64,000 nt of DNA from Adhaeribacter pallidiroseus (GTDB taxonomy: Bacteria; Bacteroidota; Bacteroidia; Cytophagales; Hymenobacteraceae), in NCBI RefSeq assembly GCF_003340495.1, contig NZ_QASA01000001.1, forward strand, positions 1,364,001 through 1,428,000. Direction: 5' to 3'. The notes below the pieces were generated by a model. The model was given only the letters and a program-made list of their open reading frames with translations, had not been told where the DNA came from and ran no database searches. Numbering within the stretch: position 1 is the stretch's first letter; every line of letters begins with the position of its first letter. Positions 50,702-60,163 of the stretch are shown here, piece by piece. The translations under genes were made by a program, and so were the position numbers.

Positions 50702-51865
50702 TTACTCACTTCCTTGATTATAAAAAACATACAAGCCATCTTTTCCGGCCACTATAATATCTTTGCGGCCCGAGCCGGTCAGGTCGGCTACGCTGAAGTA
50801 CAGGCCGGCACCTTTGCCTTCGCCAAACGGGCCGTAACTGATAATTTGTTTGGTGAATGACTCGCCGTTCCATTTAAAATAATATAAACCCAAGGGATCG
50901 GTTTCGCCGGGGTCGTTGCCGTTATGCGCCCGGTAGCGTTTGCCGGTAATTAATTCGGGTTGGCCATCATTATCTATATCAACCCATTCCATGGTGTGGT
51001 ATTGGGAGTTTACTAAATCAATGGGATGTTTAATCCAGGCTATTTTTTTTAAATTTTTATCTTTTTTCTGCTCGTACCAGTGCAAACCGTAGCCGTGCGC
51101 CTGGCCCACAATTAAATCGTTTACTTTGTCCTGGTTTACATCTACCACCAGAATAGGCACGCTGGAAGTACCGAGTTTAAAATCCGGATGCAGGGTCCAG
51201 GGTTGGGCAAAGGGTTGAGCCGGGGCCTCGAGCCAGCCATTTTCTACTATTAAGTCGCCGCGGCCATCGTTATTCAGGTCTCCGAAACCCAGGCCGTGGC
51301 CGTGTTTGCCCGTAATGCGGTGCCGATCAAATTTCCCCGGCGTAGTTTGGTTTAAGCGGTAAATAATCAGGGAGTCGTTGGGCGTATTGGGGACTATTTC
51401 GGGTACGCCGTCGTTGTCGATATCCCAGGAGCGGGTAGTTTCGATGTTGCCGGGTTTAGCAATAATGTGTTCCGCCCATTCTTTATCGTTGCCGGGGTTT
51501 TCGCGCCAGATTAAGGTTTTGCCGAACCAGCCGCCCGTTATAAAATCCTGCCGGTTATCTTTGTTTACATCCAGGGGTATCGTGGAAAAATCGTCCCAGT
51601 ACTCGTTCATACGGGGCACGGTGCCGATGGTGTGGCGTTTAAAAAAAAGCGGTCCTTCGTACCAGTAAGCTCCCGAAACAATATCCGGTTTGCTATCCTG
51701 ATTCACGTCAAAAACGGCTACGGATTCAAAACTTTCGGCGGCAATTTGTTTTTTTAAAAATTTAACCGGCCGGCTGCCCGGAGTAGGTTTACTTTCGGCA
51801 GACTGACCATAGCTCAGTACAGATAGCATTACCAAACACAAACCCAATAGCACCACTTTTCGCAT
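50702..51865 (-). CDS. FG-GAP/VCBS-repeat exported protein
   Basis: A 387-residue exported propeller protein. I use the ATG at 51863-51865, which begins a proper signal peptide (MRKVVLLGLCLVMLSVLSYGQS); a frame 20 codons longer at the front would spoil it. Repeats carry calcium-loop motifs of the integrin alpha/FG-GAP kind: DVNQDSKPDIVSG, DVNKDNRQDFITGG, DIDNDGVPEIVPN, DLNNDGRGDLIVENG, DVNQDKVNDLIVG, DIDNDGQPELITG, DLTGSGRKDIIVAG. Such seven-bladed propellers bind glycans or other proteins, or act as lyases in some families; no catalytic assignment is possible. It is divergent from the DUF1080 gene, and both types often travel with DUF1501/DUF1553 genes. Confidence 0.87.
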   Translation of the reverse strand: MRKVVLLGLCLVMLSVLSYGQSAESKPTPGSRPVKFLKKQIAAESFESVAVFDVNQDSKPDIVSGAYWYEGPLFFKRHTIGTVPRMNEYWDDFSTIPLDVNKDNRQDFITGGWFGKTLIWRENPGNDKEWAEHIIAKPGNIETTRSWDIDNDGVPEIVPNTPNDSLIIYRLNQTTPGKFDRHRITGKHGHGLGFGDLNNDGRGDLIVENGWLEAPAQPFAQPWTLHPDFKLGTSSVPILVVDVNQDKVNDLIVGQAHGYGLHWYEQKKDKNLKKIAWIKHPIDLVNSQYHTMEWVDIDNDGQPELITGKRYRAHNGNDPGETDPLGLYYFKWNGESFTKQIISYGPFGEGKGAGLYFSVADLTGSGRKDIIVAGKDGLYVFYNQGSE

Positions 51866-52451
51866 ATAAAATAAAGTTTTGGGATGAACTCTGCCGAAAT
51901 AACTTAAAAATAAAGGAACCTGCAATTACTACCCGTACCAGCTGCTATTTCACATTTCAGCAATTTTAAATTTGGCTACGAACCTCCACTTTATTATCCT
52001 GCTGTATCCTGCTTGTTGCCGGGTTAAATTTTATTAAGTAAAAGGACAAATTAAAATAGGCATTCTTATGACAAAAACACCAAGTCAAATCATTGATTAT
52101 TAATTATGTATAACTTGTTTCGTCTTGATACGTGTGTCTTGTTACTTGTGTCCATTTACTTATTTGTTATTAACTGGCCTTAGCTAATTCAAGATAAAAA
52201 TTACGCTTACCTTAGATTTAATTTTATTTTTAAAATTTAAATTACGGGCGATGCTTGCAAAACTTGCTGAAACCAAAATAATGTAAAGCAGGATAGAACA
52301 GGATAGAAAGCCTTTGGTCAACTGATAAATTAGCAAACGCGGCTTGTAAACAGAGGAATAGAAGATTGGTTTTACCAGGATCGGAAAACAACGTAAGCTT
52401 GCCGTGAGAAAACAAAAAATTAAAAAATTTAAAAAATAAAACAATAGCAGC
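51866..52451. other. Divergent intergenic region
   Basis: A 586-bp AT-rich spacer between the FG-GAP gene and the DUF1080 gene. It carries a family 3 repeat (52044-52165) and two short local duplications: TATCCTGCTGTATCCTGCT at about 51999-52017 and the words AGGATAGAAC/AGGATAGAAA at about 52292-52310. Promoters were not resolved. Confidence 0.4.
52044..52165 (+). repeat. Dispersed intergenic repeat, family 3, copy c
   Basis: Begins GGACAAATTAAAA and ends with CGTCTTGATACGTGTGTC, then TTGTTACTTGTGTCC. This is the copy most like that at 17911-18030. Confidence 0.55.
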
Positions 52452-53231
52452 ATGTTTAAAAAAGCGTTTTTTGCCGGCATTCCGGTAGCTATTTTGTGCC
52501 TGGGTTTGTTAACCGGCAGTTGCCAGAGCACGGGTACCAATAAGCGGGACAAAGAAGGATTTACCGCCATTTTCGACGGCAAAACCTTGCAAGGCTGGGA
52601 AGGCGACCCTACTTACTGGCGCGTAGAAGAGGGCGCTCTGGTAGGCGAAATTACGCCGACTACTTTATTAAAAACCAACTCCTTTATCATTTGGAAAGGC
52701 GGTACACCCGCTGATTTTGAATTCAAAGGCTCCTTCCGGATTACCACGGATGGTAACACCGGTATTAATTACCGCAGCGAGCAGCTAACCGATATTCCGT
52801 TTGCTTTAAAAGGCTACCAGGCCGATATTGATGGTAAAATCCGGTATACGGGGCAAAACTACGAAGAACGGGGCCGGACTACTTTGGCTTACCGCGGCGA
52901 AAAAGTAACGGTAAATACGCAGCAAAATGCCGCGGATCCGGAATCATTCCGGGCTAATGTGAAAAATAACGCCTGGCAGGCCCGCCAGGTAACCGGCTCT
53001 TTGGGCAGCAGCGACTCCCTGCAGACTTTTATCAAAAGCAACGACTGGAATGATTTTCATTTAATAATTAAAGGCAATCGGCTCTTGCACTACGTAAATG
53101 GTAAATTAATGAGCGATGTAACCGACAACGATACAGTAAACCGTAAAATGCAAGGCTTACTGGGCGTGCAAGTACACGTGGGGCCGCCCATGAAAGTGCA
53201 ATACCGGAATTTGCGGATAAAGCAGTTGTAG
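52452..53231 (+). CDS. DUF1080 (3-keto-disaccharide hydrolase-type) lipoprotein
   Basis: A 259-residue lipoprotein with lipobox LTGSC (Cys24). The mature part is a DUF1080 concanavalin-like sandwich: GFTAIFDGKTLQGWEGDPTYWRVEEGALVGEITPTTLLKTNSFIIWKGGTPADFEFKGSFRITTDGNTGINYRSE at the front, and GYQADIDG, NDWNDFHLIIKGNRLLHYVNGKLMSDV and GLLGVQVHVGPPMKVQYRNLRIKQL later. The family has been connected with hydrolysis or hydration of 3-keto-glycosides formed by Gfo/Idh/MocA oxidoreductases; such an oxidoreductase lies about 4 kb away at 57545. It ends 57 bp before the convergent histidine kinase, with a shared terminator between. Confidence 0.88.
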   Translation: MFKKAFFAGIPVAILCLGLLTGSCQSTGTNKRDKEGFTAIFDGKTLQGWEGDPTYWRVEEGALVGEITPTTLLKTNSFIIWKGGTPADFEFKGSFRITTDGNTGINYRSEQLTDIPFALKGYQADIDGKIRYTGQNYEERGRTTLAYRGEKVTVNTQQNAADPESFRANVKNNAWQARQVTGSLGSSDSLQTFIKSNDWNDFHLIIKGNRLLHYVNGKLMSDVTDNDTVNRKMQGLLGVQVHVGPPMKVQYRNLRIKQL

Positions 53232-53245
53232 ATAAAAAAATTAAA

Positions 53246-53284
53246 AAAAGGAGAAAGGTTAAGTAGATTAACCTTTCTCCTTTT
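53246..53284. terminator. Bidirectional terminator
   Basis: A 17-bp stem: AAAAGGAGAAAGGTTAA at 53246-53262 and its complement at 53268-53284, loop GTAGA. The left side begins in an A-run and the right ends in TTTT, so it can stop both the DUF1080 transcript and the converging histidine kinase transcript. Confidence 0.9.
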
Positions 53285-53288
53285 GTAT

Positions 53289-56200
53289 TTACCAAGTGGT
53301 GGAAATTTTAGTATCAGGCCAGGGTAGCGTAATGGTAATTAAAGTTCCCCGGTTTGGGTCGGATTCAAAATGCATGTTGCCGGCTAAAAGTTTTACCCGG
53401 TCCCGGATGGTTTTTAACCCAATGCCTTTTTGGTGGGTGGCATTGGGGTTCATGCCTTTGCCATTATCCTGGGCTTCGATAATGAGGTAATTACCCTCCC
53501 GGAACAGCTCTACCCGACCGCGACTGGCGCCGGAATGTTTGGCAATATTATTCACCAGCTCCTGCGAAATGCGGTAAACTGCCAGTTCCAAATGCTTTTC
53601 CAGCCGTTGTTCCAAACCAATGCACATAAGATTAATGCCCGTGTGCGAAAACCGTTCAGAGAAATTTTTTATGGCGGCATCCAGGCCAAATTCTTCCAAT
53701 AGCTGCGGAACCAGCTCGTGCGAAACCTGGCGGGTTTCCCGGATAGCATCTTTAATTAACGTTTCGGTTTTAATTAAGGTGTTTTTTAATTCGGCTAAAA
53801 CCGTGGGGGTTTGAGTCAGGTTTATCTGTTCCAGACTGAGTTGCGCCGCGTATAAAATCTGGGCGACCCCGTTGTGCAGCGATTCCGATATTCTTCTTCT
53901 TTCTTCTTCCTGAGCCTCCAAAATGGCCAGCAACAAATCTTTTTGCTGTTGTAACCGGAGGGTTAAATTTTCTTCTTCCAGGTTTTTAATTTCGGTAATA
54001 TTTAAATTTAGCCCCAGCATTTTAAGAGTAAAGCCGTCTTCATCTTTAATGGCTACTCCTTTTACTTTTATAGTTTGCACATTTCCGGCAACTCTAATGC
54101 GTAGGATTTCTTCAAAAGAACCTTGTTTTTTCCGGAGTAAATAAATGATTTTTTCGGCTATGGAGCAATCTTCGGTAATTACGTAATCCAGGTAAGTTTC
54201 CAAGGCCACGGCGAACCGGGCTTCAACCCGAACAACTGGTACATTCCATCAGACCATTTAAACTCCTGAGTTTCCGGGTTGTATTCCCAACTGCCCAAAC
54301 CCACTAATTCTTCTGATTGCCGGAGTAAGGTCAGGTTTTTAACGAGTTCGGTTTCTCCTTTCTTCCGCTCCGTAATATCTTCCACCGACACAAATAAACC
54401 ATCGGTTAACTGTACGGCTTTCCACCGCACCCACAACTCCAACTCATCCGACTGGTAATGGCTTTCGTAATCCGTCGGTTTCCCGGTTTCAGCGGTTTGG
54501 GCAAATTGCTGAAATACCTGAATTTGCCAGAGCTGCGGAAAATTTTCTTTTAATTTCTGGCCGGTTACATCCCGGCCAATCAGGTTTTCTCCACTTTTAC
54601 TTACCCATTCAAAATAAAAGTCTATAATTTCGTGTTGCTCGTTCCGGACCGTTTTTAAAATACTCAGTACTACCGGCGACACATTAATGGCGGCTTCAAA
54701 TTGGTCTTTACTTTGCCGGGCGGCATTGTAGGCCTCCTGCAGCATTTCTTTACTTTCTTTTAGCTCTTGCTCTGCGTTTTTACGTTTTGTTATATTCTGA
54801 ATAACGTTTAAGATCTGCGTTATTTTTCCATTTTCGTCGCGCTGAAAAACTTTGCCTCGCGCGTGAAACCATTGCCAATTTTTTAAAAAATTAATGGCCC
54901 GGTAATCGACCGTGTTAATTTCCTCGTTGCCAATCGTGTTGAATTTTTCAAAATACTCCGCTAAAACCGGCTGATCTTCGGGATGAATTAAACGGGATTT
55001 TTCATTGCCGTTTAAAGATTCCAATACCTCCGGTTCATAGCCATACAAGGTAAAAATTTCTTTATTTTGATAAATTGTTTTCCGGGATTTCAGTTCCATC
55101 ACACTAATCATATCGGGCACTGTTTCGGTAATGCGCTGAATTAAATACGTTTGCTCCGCGAGTTTGAGTTCAGCTTGCTTGCGGGTAGTTATATCTAAAT
55201 TAGAAGCAAAAATGCCGTTATCTATTTTAACGAAGGTGCAGGAAAACCAGTGGTTAAATCCTTCGTGGGGATAATGATATTCAAATTGGCTTGTTTCGCC
55301 GGTATCCATTACCCGAAGCATGCAATCGAATAAACCAGCCGTTTTTATACCAGGATACTCTACCGTATACAGCCGGCCTACTAAATCGGTGCATTGGGTT
55401 TGCTTTTCCAGGGCTTTGTTCACCATTTTAATGCGAAAGTCCTGAATGGCGCCATCATGGCCCCGAACGGCTTCCAAGATGGAAAAAGCCATTAAATTGG
55501 TATCAAACACCGATTGTAATAATTTTTTACTTTCTCTAAATTCTTTTTCCGTGGTATTCCGGTCGGTAACATCTTGCACTAAACCTATTAAACGGACCAC
55601 CCGGCCGGCAGCATCGCAGATAACTTTTTCATGCGATTCCGTTTGGCGCCATTCCCCATTTTTGCGTTGTATGCGACGGGTATAGAAATAAGGTTTTTTA
55701 TCAGAAGCAGCCTGGTCCAGAATTTTTCGAACCATAATAATGTCCTCGGGATTAACGCGCGAATTGATAAAGTCGAGGGTGGGGGTAAAAGATTGCGGCT
55801 CTTCGCCGAAAAGCCGGAACATGCCATCGGAGAAAGTCAAACTACCGGTTTCCAGGTCTATTTCGTAACTACCGAACTGGCCAACTTCCTCGGCGGTTTT
55901 GAATAGGTTTTCCCGGGCTATTGCGTGTTCCTGCGCTTCTTGTAAGAGGAAGTCTTCTTCCGGTACCTCGGCGGCATATCCTATGCTGATCCCGTTTTGG
56001 GGTGCTACCGGGGGTGTTTCTAACTCCACCTTTCCCTCTTCAGGTGTAGCGGGTAGATTTACCTCTTCAAATTTTAAAAGGATAGCTTCTAGGGAGGAAG
56101 GTTTTGTTGCGACAGGAGTACTTAAGATGTTCCATTTTTTAAATGCTCCCGGTTTCTTGCGCGATGGCATAAACGTTACATGACCTTCTAAACCAACTAC

Positions 56201-56524
56201 CCGCTGTGGTTTTTGGGTGGAGATTGTTTCTTGCACTGCGGCTTGTATCCGCTGGGCCGCTGTGGAGTTCGAAAGAGATAAACCAGGAGTAAGTACTTCT
56301 AAAAAATACTTTCCGACTAGATCTTGAAGTTGATGGTGGGTAGCTTTTAAGAAAGCCGTAGTGGCCGATTGTACTATTAAATCCGGCGAAAGAATCAAAT
56401 ATAAATCCGGAACGGCCGCTAAAAACTGTTCGAACGGTAAATAAAAGCCAGTAAATTGCTCTTCCGGGAATTCTTTTTTATGCGTAACATTATTTGGTAC
56501 CTTATTTCCCGTACGCTCCGTCAT
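53289..56524 (-). CDS. Multi-PAS sensor histidine kinase (one frameshift)
   Basis: A soluble-looking sensor kinase of 1,078 residues when one base is restored. No membrane segment is evident. About six PAS domains follow one another (for example GQFGSYEIDLETGSLTFSDGMFRLFG, DTNLMAFSILEAVRG, TVPDMISVMELKSRKTIYQN, SWEYNPETQEFKWSDGMYQLFG), each closed by a DITxRK motif. The output part is HisKA_3/HATPase of the NarX/DegS type: EEERRRISESLHNGVAQ with the phospho-acceptor His, ELVNNIAKHSGASRG, DNGKGMNP, GIGLKTIRDRVKLLAG. The break is near 54207-54211, where one base restores KPGSPVALETYLDYV. Frames: 56524-54179 and 54209-53289. No response regulator is adjacent, so its partner is encoded elsewhere. 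Confidence 0.9.
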
Positions 56525-56528
56525 TAGT

Positions 56529-56538
56529 ACCTCCTTTT
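56529..56538 (-). promoter_or_regulatory. Canonical Shine-Dalgarno before the histidine kinase
   Basis: On the minus strand AAAAGGAGGT stands four bases before the ATG at 56522-56524. Bacteroidota genes, including almost all others here, lack such sites, so this one is unusual and supports this start codon. Confidence 0.75.
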
Positions 56539-56776
56539 ATCTGCAATTAATTAGTTAAGCTGGCCATGTAAAATAATAAAAAATCCATTGAATTATTATA
56601 ATACTTTATACCAGCTTAATCTGGTTTATTACGAAAAAATTAAGGAAAGGCCGTAGAAAAGAACTGTAAAATGGCGGAATTATATAAAAGTACCATTGAA
56701 TTTAATTGTTATTTTTAAATTTTAACGAATAGTAGCTATTAGTTTCCAGAGTGCATGCTTAATAGTAAGCGTAGTT

Positions 56777-57012
56777 CTTTGGAGCCTTTTCAAGCCTCCA
56801 GGCTCAGGTGCTATCTAGTTTGATATTTCAAGTTTTGCCTCGTGGTTGACGGGCCTCGTTAACCCCTCCCCCTCCAGGACCTCCCCTAAAAACAGGGGAG
56901 GAGATGCCGCTGTTGCTTCATTCTTCCTTTCCTCGCTCCGCTACGGAATGCCTTAGGGCACCGGAACCCTAGCAGGTGCTCCTGAGTCAAACTGGTGTCA
57001 GTTACTCTTAGT
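56777..57012 (+). repeat. Dispersed repeat, family 1, copy 2 (left arm of inverted pair)
   Basis: Same landmarks as the copy at 50193, but the part between GGGCCTCGTT and CTTCATTC is replaced by hairpin repeat copy B. Its first 42 bases (56777-56818) are an exact inverted match to 57369-57410, and 24 bases at 56988-57011 match 57218-57241 inverted. The 1,020-bp region 56525-57544 around it has no coding signal. Confidence 0.85.
56863..56911 (+). repeat. Hairpin repeat, copy B, nested in family 1 repeat
   Basis: Core CTCCCCTAAAAACAGGGGAG. Compared with copies A and C the second stem pair is C-G instead of T-A, changed on both sides, while the loop TAAAAACA is unchanged. This compensatory change supports selection on, or copying of, a folded structure. 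It sits inside the family 1 repeat and so arrived later or recombined into it. Confidence 0.82.
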
Positions 57013-57217
57013 TGCGGCTCTTGAGCGCAGTAAATTGGAATAAGAGTTATGGAAAATATATTTACTAACTGCAATCAATCACTAGAATTAGCTAGAATAG
57101 TCTCTTTGATTCTATTTACTTCCTCACATAGCCTATGGGAGTAAGCCCGTGTCATCGGATGGGACTACTTAAACATTTCACAGTATTACTTCATGAAGTA
57201 TATGAATATCAGCGCAG

Positions 57218-57410
57218 CTAAGAGTAACTGACACCAGTTTGGCTCAGGAGGGCCTTCTAAGGTTGTGATGCCGCAGGCATTCCGACGTAAGGAGGAAAAC
57301 AAGCTTAGACAGCCCGGAAGAGCCAAACGGGGCCCGCCGGCCACGAGGCAAAACTAGAGGCTAGCAAGCTAGATAGCACCTGAGCCTGGAGGCTTGAAAA
57401 GGCTCCAAAG
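57218..57410 (-). repeat. Dispersed repeat, family 1, copy 3 (right arm of inverted pair)
   Basis: A family 1 copy in reverse orientation without the nested hairpin; it keeps the TTTGGCTCTTCCGGGCT segment of copy 1. With copy 2 it forms a 634-bp inverted structure around a 206-bp spacer (57012-57217) that holds no recognised gene. Confidence 0.85.
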
Positions 57411-57476
57411 TAAGATCATTTAATCAGCCATGGAAACTACCAGCTACTATTAGCGAAAGAAAAGCAGGAAAAATTT

Positions 57477-57524
57477 AAAAAAATGGTCAGGATCTGAAAA
57501 AAGGATTTTTCCTTACCCTGACCA
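57477..57524 (-). terminator. Rho-independent terminator of the sugar cluster
   Basis: For minus-strand transcription the stem TGGTCAGG/CCTGACCA (57484-57491 with 57517-57524) is followed by seven Ts (57477-57483 on the complement). It is 20 bp after the stop codon of the Gfo/Idh/MocA gene. Confidence 0.85.
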
Positions 57525-57544
57525 CCTTGTAATGAGAATTTGAA

Positions 57545-58708
57545 TTACTTTACCAATTCGCCCACACCCGTTTCTTTCCAGCTGCGGGTAGCGGCTGATT
57601 CCAGAACGGCTTCACATACTTTCTGGGTTTCCAGAGCTTCCTCAAAGGTAGGGGAGCAAGGCTCGCCCGTTTCCAGGCTTTTTAAGAAATCGGCCACCTG
57701 GTGCACAAAACTGTGCTCGTAGCCAATAGATAAACCGGGTACCCACCATTTGTTCATGTACGGCTGGTCGCCGTCGGTTACGTGAATAGAGCGCCAGCCC
57801 CGCACAATGGATTCGTCGCGGTGATCAAAGTATTCCAAGCGGTTTAAATCGTGTAAATCCCAGCGGATCGAAGCGTGTTCGCCGTTTATTTCGAACGTGT
57901 ACAAAGCCTTGTGCCCCCGGGCGTAGCGCGTGGATTCAAACAAGCCCAAGCTGCCGTTTTCGAAATGACAATGGAAAATACAAGCGTCATCAATGCCCAC
58001 TTTTTGTTTCTGGCCGGTTAAAGCGTGGGTTCGTTCTTTCACGAAGGTTTCGGTAACCGCCGATACATCGGTAATGCTGCCGTTGAGCCACAGCGCCGTA
58101 TCAATGCAATGCGCCAACAAATCGCCGGTTACCCCGGAGCCGGCCGCTTCTACGTCTAAGCGCCAGGTGCCGGTGCCGCCTTGCGGCACATCGGCGCTAA
58201 TGGTCCAGTCCTGCAAAAAGTTGGCCCGGTAATGAAAGATGCGGCCCAGTTTACCGGCCTCAATTAATTGCTTGGCCAGGGTAACGGCTGGCAGACGGCG
58301 GTAATTGTACCAAACTGTATTGGGTACGCCCGCTTGCTGAATAGCATCAACCATTTGCTGGCCTTCGGCTAAAGTGCGGGATAAAGGTTTTTCGCACAAA
58401 ATCATTTTACCGGCGGCGGCGGCGGCAATCGCAATTTCGGCGTGGGTATCGTTGGGCGTGCAAATATCAATGGCATCTATATCGTCGCGGGCAATTACGG
58501 CGCGCCAATCCGTTTCGTACGACTCGTAACCCCATTGTTCGGCAAAGGCTTTTACCTTATCGGGGCTGCGGGTACACACGGCTTTTAAAATGGGTCGGTA
58601 GGCGAGTTCCGGGAAGAAATCGCCTACGCGCTTGTAACCGTTGGTGTGCGTTCGGCCCATAAAGCCGCCGCCAATCAATCCAATTCTTAATTCTTTTTTA
58701 TCGCTCAT
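57545..58708 (-). CDS. Gfo/Idh/MocA family oxidoreductase
   Basis: A 387-residue NAD(P)-dependent sugar oxidoreductase. I use the ATG at 58706-58708 ([25 protein letters not shown]), which puts the Rossmann motif GGGFMG at 13-18; a longer frame upstream overlaps the previous gene. The catalytic Lys107 is in [28 protein letters not shown] precedes it. The C-terminal half has [15 protein letters not shown] and [29 protein letters not shown]. No signal peptide, so it works in the cytoplasm. It starts 5 bp after the TIM-barrel gene and is the last gene of the cluster. Likely reaction: oxidation at C3 or C2 of a sugar or inositol; exact substrate unknown. Confidence 0.92.
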   Translation of the reverse strand: MSDKKELRIGLIGGGFMGRTHTNGYKRVGDFFPELAYRPILKAVCTRSPDKVKAFAEQWGYESYETDWRAVIARDDIDAIDICTPNDTHAEIAIAAAAAGKMILCEKPLSRTLAEGQQMVDAIQQAGVPNTVWYNYRRLPAVTLAKQLIEAGKLGRIFHYRANFLQDWTISADVPQGGTGTWRLDVEAAGSGVTGDLLAHCIDTALWLNGSITDVSAVTETFVKERTHALTGQKQKVGIDDACIFHCHFENGSLGLFESTRYARGHKALYTFEINGEHASIRWDLHDLNRLEYFDHRDESIVRGWRSIHVTDGDQPYMNKWWVPGLSIGYEHSFVHQVADFLKSLETGEPCSPTFEEALETQKVCEAVLESAATRSWKETGVGELVK

Positions 58709-58713
58709 ATTTT

Positions 58714-59778
58714 TTATCCGATTAAAGATTCTGCGTTTACTGGCACCGGAGCCGACCAACCGTGGGCTTGCCGTACTTTAATTAAGGTAGCCAGGATGTC
58801 GTTCCAGGTTTGCTGCTTATTCATAACGTCGTTCGGGAACATGCACCCATCCCAGCAAATATGCTGGAAGGCTTTCGTTAAATTACCGTTTTCGTCGCGC
58901 AGCCAGTGGCCGGCATCTTCCACAATATTTAATTTACCATTCGGGTCCAGGGCTTGGCAGTGGCGGCCGGTTTTGTCGTGGGAGCCGGAGCCAAACACGG
59001 TGCCATCGTTTTGCGCCACGTGGAAGTCAATGGTCCAGGGGCGCAAGGCAGCGGTCAGTTGTTTTAAGCCTTCGGTTAAAGGAGTCCGGTCGCTCCAATC
59101 ATAGTTTTCCGGCAAAATACGGTCTTGGGGGCTGTTATAGCCCATTAAGTACAGTAAAGTGTGCGCCATATCGGCCTGAAAGCCCATATTGGGCCGGTTT
59201 ACGGCTTCCAGGGTTTCGATCATGGCGCGCCAGCTGTGCATGCCGGCCCAGCAGATTTCTCCTTCGGCAGCTAGTTTTTCACCGAAATCGGCAGCTACGT
59301 CGCAGGCTTGCTGAAACGTTTGCACAATTAACTTGGAGTTATTTACCGGATCTGCGGCCCAGCTTTGCGGCGAACTGGCCGAATCGATGCGGATAACGCC
59401 GTAAGGCCGCACGCCCAAGTCGCGTAATTTCTGGCCGAACACGCAGGATTTGCGTACGCTTTCGACAAATTGCTTCCGGTCTGCTTCGCTGCCCATCGCC
59501 GGTCCGCCCCAGATGGGTGCTACCATGCTGCCGATGTTCAGGTTTAAATTACCTACTTTGTCGGCCAGCCGTTTAATATCATCGTCGGTGCTGTCGATGT
59601 TTAGGTGTGGGTCCATGAGGCCAATATCAATGCCATCAAACTTAACACCGTCTACTTCGGCAGCGGCGGTCATTTCCAGCATCGTATCGAACGGAATGAC
59701 CGGTTCCGAATCAGGTCCTTTGCCTACCAGGCCGGGCCAGGTAGCGTTGTGGAGTTTTGGAAAATTATTCTGGTTCAT
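58714..59778 (-). CDS. Sugar phosphate isomerase/epimerase (AP-endonuclease-2 TIM barrel)
   Basis: A 354-residue TIM-barrel protein. The start is the ATG at 59776-59778 ([21 protein letters not shown]). Motifs: [51 protein letters not shown] (metal Glu), [18 protein letters not shown] (Asp, His), [17 protein letters not shown] (His) and [18 protein letters not shown]. This is the usual metal-binding set of the IolE/IolI-like group. Such enzymes isomerise, epimerise or dehydrate keto-sugars made by Gfo/Idh/MocA partners, the gene for one being 5 bp downstream. It is cytoplasmic. A repeat-rich 385-bp gap separates it from the cupin gene upstream. Confidence 0.88.
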   Translation of the reverse strand: MNQNNFPKLHNATWPGLVGKGPDSEPVIPFDTMLEMTAAAEVDGVKFDGIDIGLMDPHLNIDSTDDDIKRLADKVGNLNLNIGSMVAPIWGGPAMGSEADRKQFVESVRKSCVFGQKLRDLGVRPYGVIRIDSASSPQSWAADPVNNSKLIVQTFQQACDVAADFGEKLAAEGEICWAGMHSWRAMIETLEAVNRPNMGFQADMAHTLLYLMGYNSPQDRILPENYDWSDRTPLTEGLKQLTAALRPWTIDFHVAQNDGTVFGSGSHDKTGRHCQALDPNGKLNIVEDAGHWLRDENGNLTKAFQHICWDGCMFPNDVMNKQQTWNDILATLIKVRQAHGWSAPVPVNAESLIG

Positions 59779-59850
59779 AAGGCTATTTTTATAAATTTTT
59801 GATTTTTTACACCTATCGTTACTTGTTGGCATAGCTTGGGCGGTGTATTA

Positions 59851-59900
59851 CCCTTCCGCCCTCCGGGCACCTTCCCTAAAAACAGGGAAGGAGATGCGGC
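59851..59900 (-). repeat. Hairpin repeat, copy C
   Basis: Near-identical to copy A at 47443: CTTCCCTAAAAACAGGGAAG core, preceded by CTTCCGCCCTCCGGGCAC and followed by GAGATGCGG. It lies in the leader of the TIM-barrel gene. Confidence 0.8.
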
Positions 59901-59985
59901 ATTACCTACCATGCAAGCTACTTCTATTTATGGCACAATCTGGTGCAAGAATTAGCGAATCGCGGCTTGTAACCTAATACCATAA

Positions 59986-60153
59986 GGAAGTCTCCAGACT
60001 TCCAAAAGCGGCAATTAGCAAGTAATTAGCAAGTCTGAAGACTTGCATTTGTCATTTGTCTATTTAGCACAAGTCTCGCTACGCTAAGACTTGCGCTAGG
60101 AAAGACTGTCAGGGATAATTTTTAAAATCTAGTATCTAGTGTCTAGTATCTAG
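59986..60153. repeat. Cluster of AGTCT/AGACT palindromes and TCTAG words
   Basis: Three small palindromes share one core: GGAAGTCTCCAGACTTCC (59986-60003), GCAAGTCTGAAGACTTGC (60029-60046) and CAAGTCT...AGACTTG (60070-60092, ten-... nine-base loop). Then TCTAGTATCTAGTGTCTAG-type words follow at 60128-60153. They fill the 385-bp space between the cupin and TIM-barrel genes; no coding signal is present. Confidence 0.65.
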
Positions 60154-60163
60154 AAACTAACTT

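Noticed and set aside
56886-57074. 62-codon minus-strand frame within the family 1 repeat.
   Set aside because: It merely crosses the repeat and the nested hairpin; no conserved protein.
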